The notes under the pieces: model-generated
The model's database searches: none
Seen by the model: only the letters and a program-made list of their open reading frames with translations
What the model was told of the DNA's origin: nothing
Origin: Sweltsa coloradensis
Lineage: Eukaryota; Arthropoda; Insecta; Plecoptera; Chloroperlidae
Direction of reading: 5' to 3'
Assembly: GCA_024449915.1 (NCBI GenBank)
Contig: JAMZAV010000097.1
Coordinates: 744,001-808,000 of the forward strand
Length of the DNA stretch: 64,000 bases
In this document: positions 23,501-35,500 of the stretch, one piece after another
Layout of the letters: the number at the start of each line of letters is the position of its first letter
Position numbering within the stretch: the first letter of the stretch is position 1
Program-made: the position numbers and the translations under genes

Positions 23501-26500
23501 TACTCCTATGAATTCTATCGGAAGGGGTGCGAACCGGTTCGAATCGCAATCGAACTTCAGTGAAGGTTCGAGTTCACAAAATTGGTCGAATTTCAACCGA
23601 ACTCGAACGGTAAATAAAAATGTAGATTTCAGAGGCTGGACCTACCATGTTTTTGATAAAATCATGATGGCGTAGTACTAGCAACGAACGCGTTACTGAG
23701 TATGGCAAACTAGTTTCTATGTTTGAAGTAAAGTAATTCAAATAATTTGACATTCAAAATAAGTCTGAACAATGTAAAGAAGGACAGTTAAACATTGAAA
23801 GTCCAACCACGCCAGAAATACCGAGTTTAAAATGACGTCGACAGTGTCAGCAACAGCAGAAAAACAGGTCAAATCAAATCTTTATTACTTTAGCTTTATC
23901 GGACACATAGAAATCAAACTTGGCGCAAGCAAAAGGAATTTATTAAGACCTGTCAGGATCAGGCTTTTGGTAGCTAGTCCGGCCTATACGCCCGTCAATA
24001 AGCACGCATTAGTCTTGTTTAACAGTTAATGGAAACCTGGACAAGTTTAATCAAACACAATAAAAGTGCCGAAAGAAAAAATATGACCATGAAAGAGAGG
24101 ATACCGTTGAAACTCTGAGCCTGACCTAAGACAACTGGGAGGCCTTGTAATAACCTAGACACTAGGCCGCTAATTTACACGCAGCCTAGGCCCGCCTAAT
24201 TCACCGCCAAAGATACAAATGGCATAGGGCCTAGTAAGACTAAATTTAAACCTAACGGCCTAAGTGCCTAGTTTTAACTTAATAGCAAGGGGCCGACTTA
24301 GTGACAATTGATGGCTAGGGGTTACGGTAAAAACGATGATTTGCCATTATACAAAAGTACTACTGATCGTGGTATCTGTTCTCTCCTGCTTCATTAGAAT
24401 TCCTTCAAAATTTACCTCTGACTGAGATTAATACATGGCTTTAATTATTTTTAAATCTTTCCAACTATTATAGTTTCCTGATAGCTTTCTCAATCATCTT
24501 AGGAGTTGAGCCTATATTAAATTTATTACTAAGCTATCTGTCTACCTGAAACTGTCAGTTTATCCACAGTGTCTTAGTAATTAAATGCTCTTAAGGCCTT
24601 GAATGAAAACCTTTGGACGAAGTCATAGTGTTCATTATTCTCAGACGTTGTTAGATGGTATACACCAAAGAATGGGAACATCTCAATGATTCGCAACACC
24701 CATACTTGATAATCATCGCATTCTTAACACAGGATTCAAGTCTCTAGAAAACGTTCAACCTTTAGTAACAGTTTCTACAATGTTAATTCATTACTGGCCT
24801 ACTGCAGTTAGGTAAGATTAAGTCAAAGCGATAGAAAGTCTAATGCATACATTTTAGGCTATTATACAACTTGCTTCATTTGTACCTAAATGTTCTGTTT
24901 TTTAATGAAAATCACATCGTTGTACAAATGTGATGATTCAGGAATAAAACTACTCAGAAACTTTTGTACAAAATCTAAGGTTAGCCTTCAACTGTCTTCG
25001 CAATAGGGCACGTGTCAAGTCATGCACTCAAGGTTGCGAAGTGGCAAAACTCATATCTGACACAACTAATCTTGAAACGGGGATCGACATGTTTAGAGAA
25101 TTATCCTGCCAATGTGACAACACAATAATGGGCACGGGAAAAAAAGGGAAAGGGTTCAAAAAACCAGTTTTTCCCAAAAAAAAAAAAACGCCCCAATTGG
25201 GCCCTTTTGGGTTTTTTTCAAAATTTAAAAGGATTAAAAAAAAAACCCCAAAAAAAACGCTTTTTCGGCCTAGGCCAGCCTAATTTTTACACGCGTAGGG
25301 CCTAGGCCAGGCCTAATTTTACACGCGAGGTAGGGCCTAGGCCTACCACAAAGGCCTAGGGCCTAGTTAGGCCTAAATTGTAGACTTGAAGGGCCTAGGC
25401 CTAGGGCTTGTGTAAAAATTAAGAGTATGCTAGGCCAAGCCTAGTGATTTACTAATTGATGATTAGTTGGTATTGGTATTGATAATTGGTATTTCATCTC
25501 CTACAATTGACATAGTCGGTGGTAGGTTTGTTTCCTCCTCCTTCCTTCCTTCCTTCTTAATATCATCGTCCCTCTAGCACGTTGAAACGTTCATTTAATT
25601 AATGATCTTTCATTCCATTTTTACTTTTCCTTTCCAACTGTCTTGTTCTCTGTTTCCCTCTTTTCTTCTTCTTCACTCACTATTTCATTTGTAGGCCTAT
25701 TTTACTTTATTTTACTTTATCCCGTTTCTTGTTTCCCTTTATCTTGTCCCTACTTGTCCCTACTTTTATTTTTATTTAGTTTTAATTAAAAAATATTCCT
25801 AGAGGTTCGGTTCGGTTCGAGGTTCGAGGTTCAAAATTTTTCTCAAGGTTCGGTTCGAGGTTCGGTTCGAAAAAAATTCAAGGTTCGCACACCCCTACTT
25901 ATCGGTGAAACCTGGATCCAAATAACTTTCAGTTTATTCATATCTCTTGTAATCAACCTAACTCATATTGTTTGTGCTACATTTATTCTACTAGGCCTAC
26001 ATCATTTTGTATAATTTAAGTGTAAACCCATTGCCATTGGTAATGTTTGTTTTATTTATATTTTATCCTTGGCTTCATTTTGTAGGAGCTATGTAAATGT
26101 TTAATTTTATTACTAAACTGACGAAACCCATATGTACTTTGTATGTATCAATTGGTGAATAAACTACTCAACTCTACTCTAAATAGGCCTACATCAAATC
26201 AAATCAGACAAAAGAATAACATACACGTAATAGACCACAACCTCACATTATTTAGTAGAGGCCCTGTTTATGCTGCAAGCAAATACGCACATATGGAACA
26301 AACTACCACTCAAATAAAAAGATCGACAATATTTCTAGATTTAAGTATGAACTGAAGAATGTATTATTAAAATACTCCTTCTATTCAGTCAAGAGTTCCT
26401 ACAATGGGAGAAAATTACGATGTAACAGCTACAGACTATCCTAGGTTTAGGTTTAGATTGTTTTGAGTACCTAAATTAGCTCATTTAGCATAGGTAGGCC

Positions 26501-29500
26501 TAGTTTATAGGAATACAATAATGTAGTTAAATATTAGTTATTTTATGTTAAGTTTGAGAGCTAACTATAGGGTCTATGTAGACATGTATATTAGCTAATA
26601 GCTTATATTATGTAGCCTATACCATCAACTGACTACGAATAAATAAATAAATACTCTATTGACAAATTCGTGTAACAAAAGTTAAGTGCTTAGTTACACT
26701 GGTCATTGCAGCTTGAAATGTGGGTCTAGCGTCTATAGGCTTAGGCCTATCCTACGACCAGATACATGTTGCATAGTAGGTCTTTACCTACTGTACTTTG
26801 TGTAGTCCTACTGGTGCCCGATTTTATAACTACTGGTTGGATTTGTAGCTAATCAAATGAATCGAGCTCATAAGTGATGAGTCACTTTGTGTAGGTCTAC
26901 GTATATCATGGTAAACAGACTTGTGACGCATCGCTTTCGAGTTCAATTTGTGCGATTACCTACGAATCCAATGCAGTAGAAGTTTTAGAATAGCGCCCCT
27001 GGTCTGAGTTTTTATTTATTTATTTATTTATTTAAGTAAGCCTTCTACAGTGTTCACTCATATGCATGTCATATAGACATGCGAGTATTTGAAGTTGTCA
27101 TGAGGAAGATCTGTACAATTGTTAAGTATTATTTACATGGTATTTACAATATTTCAAAAATTTCATTCGATAAAACAGCACAACTGGTACAAGTAAAACA
27201 GTTTACAATGTTAACAAAGTTCAATTCGATAAAAGAGTGCAATTGGTCAATTAAAATAGTTTCAATGTAGATACAATATATCAGTCATTAGATTAAAATT
27301 AAAATTAAAACTAAGATATTTGGGTTCACACAACATATGTACTGATACTATAGTTAGTCTTAAGCTAGTCCTATACAATAGACCACAGAAGTAGGCTGTG
27401 GTTAGTTATTGCAATATTAATCTTAACACTAGATTTTAGTGGATAAGGTTCAGTCCTTACAGCATCACATTTTTACTCGAGTATTGTGTAGATACCCTAC
27501 GTATTCAATGTTGTGAATGCCCTGTAGGTCTAGTGTAGTACCTATATTATCATTTAGAATTGACCCGACCAAACTATAAATGATCAATTTATCTTTGTCA
27601 GGACGTTTTCTACTCACGCAAGAACTTCAAACGGCCAGATCTCCAGAAGTCTCCACACCAAGCTTTTGAGGATGAGGTTATGCTCCTTGACACATATTTC
27701 AAAGGTATGACTATGGGTACATTCCAAAAGCTGTTGAATATGCTTTGGTGCTGGCATTCTCCAGCACGTTAAAGCATCTGTAAGCACGATATACTTTCGG
27801 AACACGTCGAGCATGAGTATGGCTGTTTCGGGGAGGCGCGCATGCGCGTTGCCACAGGTGCTGCAAATATATTTTACGCAATTTTTAGGTTAAGTCCGTC
27901 ATATAAGGAATTTAAGTTATTAAGTAAGTGTAAGTGACTTACCGTTGTTTATTCAAGCGGCTGGCTCAGGTAAAACAACTATTACACAAGTTTTTTTGGG
28001 TTTTGTCACGTCAAAGAACGATACATAACAATTTAATAAGGTGATCCGCCATTTTTGATTTTAAAATACCTCCAATTCTCCCATATGCTGGGAATGCTCA
28101 AGTTAAAACCTCGAGCATATTGAGTATGCTGAATATGCTCACAAACCATGTTACGGAACACCAAGCATAGCATATTCAACAGCTTTCGGAATGGGTCAAG
28201 CACGCAAATAGCATATTGAACAACTTACGGAACGCAGCCATCGTATGATAGAATGTCATATTAGGAGCTGGAACGCCATTGTTAATAAAATAACTATGTA
28301 ATTATTAATGAATCATAGCTGATGAAGGCCTATGTATAGTCCAACAAAAGAATGCAGATAGCTCTAAATTGTAAATTGTTTTCCCAACCTTACAACTTTG
28401 TCAATCTAATTTTTGCTTGTGTTAGTAAAATATATTTCTCTTTCATACACAATGGCAACATTCCTTTTATTTTGTTGTGTGGCTCGTTGGTCTTGTCGTG
28501 TGGCTCGTTGGTCTTGTTGTGTGGCTCGTTGGTCTTGTGGTTAGCGTATCTGCTTCCAATGCAGAAGGTCCAGGGTTCGATTCCCGTTAAAGTCAGAAGT
28601 TTTTTAACTTCTGATTTGGACTTAAGTCCATCAGTTCTTGTCTTAGAAGTTTGTAAACGGTGACTTTGGAGCCGTCCTAGCAACGAAGCACATAATAAAT
28701 TTCAGAGTTGTTCTGAATCGGCCTTGTTGATTCTGGCGTTGATTCGCGGGTGTTCGCACTGTCCATACCACTGATTGCTATATTTCCTATTAAAAATATC
28801 GATCTTTGGTTGGTTATCGCTCACTTGTCGTCGATTGCGTCGGGGCCTGCAGGGTTGGCTTGGTCGCTTTGATTTAAAGTCCCCCACTGAAAATCAGTTA
28901 TATAACTGAGTGGGTAGACTCTAAATAAAATTTATTTATTTATTTATTTACCACACCCCCACCACTACAAAGCATCTGCATTCTTTCGTTGGAACTAGTA
29001 TTGTATGTAGGTCTATGTTGTATCTTGTATGAATGTAATATGTAGGTATATGTATGTAGGCCTATGTATGTAAGTTTATTAACCACTGTTTTGCTCTTTT
29101 GCTATGTTACAAGGCATTTAGTATGGCATTTACAAAACCATTGTCCATTTTACATTACATTTCAATATATTGTAGCGTAGATAGAAACTTGTTAGGCCTA
29201 TATGCACATGATGACATTTTAAATTATTTACAGAAATATCTTAAGAACTAGAAGCACTTTCGTCGACACATTGTGGCCACAATGCGGGGGAAATAACGTG
29301 CACAATGCACACTCCTATAAAACTGCCAGTGAATTAAAAATTAACTTTATTCACTGATCAGTAATCATCAACAAATCCAATGTAATAGAATGGAAATCAC
29401 ATGTTTTAGGGTTAAAGGCTATACTTTAAAGCAGCCTCAGTCCTTACTAAATGTGTTGAACTTGAATGTGTACCCTTCTAGTTCTGGGCCTTCTCAGACT

Positions 29501-32500
29501 TTCAGGTAAAAAATTGTCGTAGGATTCATATAAAAGTATAATAGGCCGACATCAAACCGATTAACGATGGTTACCTAACTTAATTGACAAAAGTGAAATC
29601 CAAATAACTGAACTGTGGTGTAGTACCCTACCTACTTGAAATGATGACCTGCTTTGTGGTTTAGTTTCTATTATTTTATGTGGTTTCTTTATGTAACCGT
29701 ATTTACTTGGTTATAGGCTGCCATTGAGTGAGTAATGACTACACCCTTATTTTGACCACTCAAATTTTAAAGAGGGGATTTAAAATTTAAATACTATGTA
29801 CTGGAAAATGACTTCACATAATGGCCGCACCAAACTTCATGAACTTGATAATTTTAAATATAGGCCTACCTGAGGCATATACTTGCATAGGCTTACAATT
29901 AGTTGTCTTTTGACAGGTATACTTTGACTATTCAAAATAATAACATGTCCATAGGAGTACTATGTGATTTTGATATAGGCTACCCACTACCGTACATCAT
30001 TCAATTTATTTTTATTTTGCAGATGGTGCAGCTTATTGCCTTGGTTCCGTGAACCGGGACTGCTGGTATTTGTATACGCTGAACCCACTAGGGGGCAAGA
30101 AGCAAATGAACCGCACAATCCCGGAACCCGATCAAACATTGGAGATTCTCATGTCCGATTTGGATCCAGAAGTGATGAATATATTTACGAGAGAAGAGTC
30201 ATCCTCGGCTGCTCAGGCTACCCAGGTCGGTAAAATGTGGCCGTGTTACGCATCGGCTATTTTTGTTTGTCATTATTTTACTGCTAGCCATAAATTGATT
30301 CTTTTTGTCCCCTTTCTGCATCACAAAATATTCACTTTAACACCAAGTTTTGATCATTCATGGATGGTGTATCAAATCCATATTTAATTGACTTACTGCC
30401 AGTCAAAGCTTATAAATTACATTGTTTTGTTTTGTTGTGCATGTGTTTGTGATAATTGGGTTATTGGTCACTTGTCATATCTTGTTCAACCATTGGCTAA
30501 GAAAGTTACGTAGGATTCTAATTTTCCAGTCAAGTTGGAAGCGTTTTCGCTCGTTTCCCTAACGGCTCTGCGTCACTAAGAGTAGAATGCCACAGCTGAC
30601 CGCTCTGTCCGCAACTATGTGACCATACGACAATGCAAGGGTAAAACATTTGATGAGACATTCATTTATGAAGTTATGTTCAGTGCCAATTACCAGTTTG
30701 TCTTCCAGGTTTTGCAAACAAGAAGCCTCTTTTACTAACTCTTCTACAGTAGGCCTAACTAACATAAGCTAGTTTACTACTTAGCTACTTTATATGGATT
30801 CACATGAATAGGATGAATGATTGGAGGGTTAACAGTTTACTAAATTTCATACTCAAATTGCCAAATTCTGTGTTTAATTATGTATTGTGTATTGATTTGA
30901 TTGATATTTGTTAGTGTTAACAGTCAGTCGATATTTATTGCCTTCAATATTTTGACCTCGTTGTACTATTATTGTATGGGTCATTCTCAAACGTAATGCA
31001 TCAATTGACAAAAATGTTTGCAAGAAAAAATTATAACATACAATTGGATGCCACCTGTAACAATACATTGTCCAAATAACTTGTTCTTACAACCCTAAAA
31101 GAGTTTACCTTAAAATAAAAATGTCATGACATTTTTTAATTCATAAATTAATATCAGTAGGCCTACAAACAAATGCCATCTTTATAAAAGTAGGGTTGTG
31201 TTTTCTAGGAGCTGGAACTTGATTGTAATGTAATTAATAATTATACTGTTCAATCAAAGATAAAATTAAAAATTAATGATCTTAACTTAACATTCATGAG
31301 TCATGACCAATAATTAAAATACTTGTCGTTTATTTGTTCCCTTCTCAATTTAAACAGATATCATTGAAAAATCAAACAAACTTCAATGGTGTCATATCAT
31401 GGACTTTTGTTTTGTTCTTCATCATTGATCCACTGCCTTCTAGAATTTTGATTTGATTTATTTGTTGCGCGGTAACAGTCATGGCATCAATATTATTACC
31501 ACAGTGGGGACAAACACTCCTCACTTGATATTACTTGGAAAATTGTACTATTAATATTGAAATGTCTTTAACAATGATTACTTATGTTTTCTGCATCATT
31601 TCACCAGGTTAAATACAGTAGATTAGTGCGCCTAAGTGCGCACTGACACTTCTTTTTTGTTGGTTAGGTAATGTTTTCACATTGGATTGACAAATATGAA
31701 TTACACGCCGGGCATTGACAAGGAAACGCATTAAATATTCTGCATCTCACCAGAGATTAAATATTTAAATAGTATTTGATGAATCCCAACTGCTTCTCAC
31801 TTCTGTTTTGTGCGATAGTAATAGTAGACATTGCTTGCTTGTGATTAAAGGCCTGATAACCAACAGAGTTAAAAATTAGGATCTTGACAAATGGTTGTAT
31901 TCTGAATTCCCCAATGAGTTTACTTTCTTGTAATACATTAGGATATTGTAGTAGGCCCTAGACTTTTTTATTTTGATCAACAGATGTGAAATAGAATAGC
32001 TGATCTGAAATTGAAGAGATATTATTATTTGAGGTTTCGGCAAAATCTTCCAATACATGCCATTTTTAATATCAGTCAATTCTCAACATCTATATCGGTT
32101 GAGGTCCATCTCTCGTACTGATAAACGGGTCCAGGGGTTTACATTTTCAGGTGCAAATTGGGGAACTCAAATGTTGAAACAAATGTTATTAGTGTCAAAA
32201 CTGTTTTGATACACACACACACACTTTTTAGTATCTAGACGGAAAGGAAGAAGCCCATCAGGCTCTTCCTAGTTTATTTTTATTCTTTTGTTTCTCATAA
32301 TATCTTTAAGTCATTTTGATGTTCCGTCACATTTATGTTCTTTTTGTTTCTCGTTTTTGAGAAAATATCCTTTTGGAATCTGTTTTCTCTCCCCTATCGG
32401 TTCAATTATAAATAAATAAAGAAATACACACTCACACACACAGTAGTGCCCCACGCACTACTGTGCTGTTTGGCACATGGTGAGACAGCCATGTTGTTTT

Positions 32501-35500
32501 CAAATGGTTTTGACAGAACCGAATTGCACGTATAAGCCTACTTTTAAATCTTTAACCCTTTTAACTCAAATTGGTTTGACTAGAAAGGTTTTAGAGAAGT
32601 GCTTGCTATGTAACTATGGGGTACGGTAATTTAATGATACCGGTTTATCGTCAGTTGGTAAGGTGTAGAAGTAGAACCTTCTGATGTCCTTGCCCTTGAA
32701 GGCATCTCATAACTATGCTGCTTGTTTTCTTTGGTTTATGTTAGTCAACCTACAAGATTTACTAAGTAACAATTATTTCAAGTCTGTTCCGTTCCCCAGT
32801 TTATCTTTGTATGCAGGTCCTACTATAAAATGAGGTATGCCTCATTTCAAGTTTGAAACGTACCTAGTTTGTACCAGTAATACCTATCAGTTTCAATGTC
32901 ACGAATGTTTCTGGCTAGGATTCATACAACGCAGACAATTATTGTCATTCATATGGAACCAAATATTCCTGTAACATGAATGAATGAAATTGGGTTTAAC
33001 TTTTAGAATATTAGCCAAAACTTTCAGTGAGCTTTGAGTTCACCGGTACAAACTTTGTTGAATGGATGTAATAAAAACATTTTAAAGATTTGCCTTGAAA
33101 GATTATAGTAGTCGCAAAATATGGCTTTTTTATTCTCTTCACCCAAATTTAAACTTTATTAAAATTAAAAACAGTTTAAGCATTTAATTTTAAATTTTGG
33201 TTAGACTTAAGAATTACATGATTCACAATTGCCGTAAGTCATATCCTACATTCCTACTGTACTACGTACTATGTCATGAGTGTGAAAAACAAAATCGTTG
33301 TTTTTGGATTTGAATATAGAGGCTTTTGCCTTTTGTTGAAAATTAGTGAATTGTGATAAAGAGAAACACATGATCCAGCAACTTGGTAGATAACTACGTG
33401 ATACTATTTGGTTATGAAGATGTGTTTTTCAAATCTTCCACAGTCGTGTAGCCTACCAAGTTTTAGAAAAAAACATTGTAGGCCTATGTTTTTGGCCACA
33501 TTGCTTTATTTTATTTTCCTCTTGTGAGTGTGACTATACATTGGCTACTGGTAATAATTTAGCAATAATTTAAAATTTATTGTTTGGCACTATTGATATT
33601 GATAGGAAGGTTTAACCAAACACTGTTATAGGAATAGCTTAGCTATTTATACGGTCTACAGAAGGGAAATATGGCCAAAACAAATGACTAAGAATTCAAT
33701 GAAGTTCCAGGCCAACCTACCACCGCGCCACTGGCACTACTAACAAAAACATCCTTCTAATCGACAAAGAAGTTCAACCTTTTATCCCAAGGCAATAGTT
33801 CCAGGCCAAGACCTTAAGGGTTTTTCACCACTGCCGCATGTGTTGAGAAGAGTCTCTAAGGCTGGCACGGAGACGAGTTTAGGCACTCTGCTTTCTGTTT
33901 GTTTTTTCAGGCTAAACGGTTTATAACACCGTTATCAAATTTCACAGTAACATTAATAAAGAATGAATCAATATTATCCAGTAAGTGTATTCCTAAATTA
34001 ATTCATTGATTTTGATTTTTTTTTTAAATAGTGAAATCACCGTAATTTACTCCATCTTGGTCAACTTCGGGAATTTATTCCAAGTGTATCAGAGTTTTTT
34101 AACACAAATTTGCATACTGGATAACAACGTTTAATTAAATCATTGAAGTTAACGCACAGGCTAATTTGGTTTCATCATAAGATAATCGGTTTGGTGGGAA
34201 TTTCCAGAATTGAAATCCATGTTTTGGATTTCCCATTTTTTCACGTTTTGGGCTCATGTCTCGCAATGTATCTTATTTTTGCAACCAAGTGCGTACAGTA
34301 TATCAATATAAAAGTACTTGATTAACATTCATGCAAAATTTGGTAAGGATATCAAATCTTTGATGATATTACCAACCGTTCATCGGAAATCATCAACACC
34401 TGAGCGCGCATTTGAGTTGTTTAGCGTCCCGTCTTAAGTTTGTTAATAGTGAAGCTATTCCTATTACAGTATTTGTTTAAACTAGTAATAAAATCTTTTG
34501 AAATTCTTTGTTTATAGTAGCCTATTGTACAATATTTTATTATGGAACAATGAGTTTTTATTTTTTATTTTCCATTAATCTGCGGTATTAATAATTGATC
34601 AACGAATTCTTGTAAACTGCATGTACAAAATAACTTTGTTATTATTTGTTACTGTTATTTTGTATTGTAATATTATTTTTAATCCCATCTTATGATTGCT
34701 GTGCATATCAAAATGTTTCTGTTATGTTTTCCAGAAATCCGGAATAGAGAAACTCATCCCGAACATGGTGATTGATGATTTTCTCTTTGATCCATGTGGA
34801 TACTCCATGAATGGAATTTCAAAATCTGTAAGTATTACTTCAATAATCTAATGGAATTAAATTTTTACAACTTAGCCATAGGCCTATATTACCTAACAAA
34901 TGTAGGTTGGCCTACTTTATCTGTAACGATAACCTGGCATAACAGTTCCCTTGTTTTGCATGACTTCTTGCTTTCCCTCAGACCCTGTTAATATTACTAG
35001 CGTTCAACGTGAGTTGGTGGGTTACGCGGGTAACATTCTGCGTTTAAACGGACGCGAGTTGCTACAATGGAGTTTTACATGCAAATTTCAACCTGCCCTC
35101 TAACTCGCGTTCCGACGCACGTCTATTGCTAGTACTGTATTGGACCCAATATAGCACGATCTTGAATATTACTCGACCCCCAATTTTTGGGAATCATTTC
35201 AAGGAAAAGTCAAAAGAAAATTAAAATGTACAGAAACCTTTTTTATTTACAAAACGATGAATGAATAGGTAGCCTAAAGTTTCACTCTTACAACACAACA
35301 TTTTGAACAATGTTAGGGCCTAGTCTTATGTATTTTAAGTAGGGATGTGCGGGTAGTGGTTTTTGAACTCGGGTCGGGCTCGGGTCGGGTAATTGAAGTA
35401 CCCTCGGGCTCGGGTCGGGCTCGGGTAGTAAATTTTTTTTTTTGTGAATTCATTTTTAAAAAAAATTTCCTACAAAACAGTTTTGCATTGGTTGCAGGTA

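Larger units (their letters stand above)
21291..27601 (+). other. AMD1 intron 3
   Basis: 6.3 kb, starting GTCAGT and ending TTTGTCAG. It contains two LINE fragments, a hAT-like element of 2.4 kb, and TAGGCCTA-rich stretches (23100-23240, 24160-24300, 25260-25440). Stretches near 23240-23340 and 25130-25260 consist of alternating homopolymers and are probably poorly resolved sequence. Confidence 0.8.
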
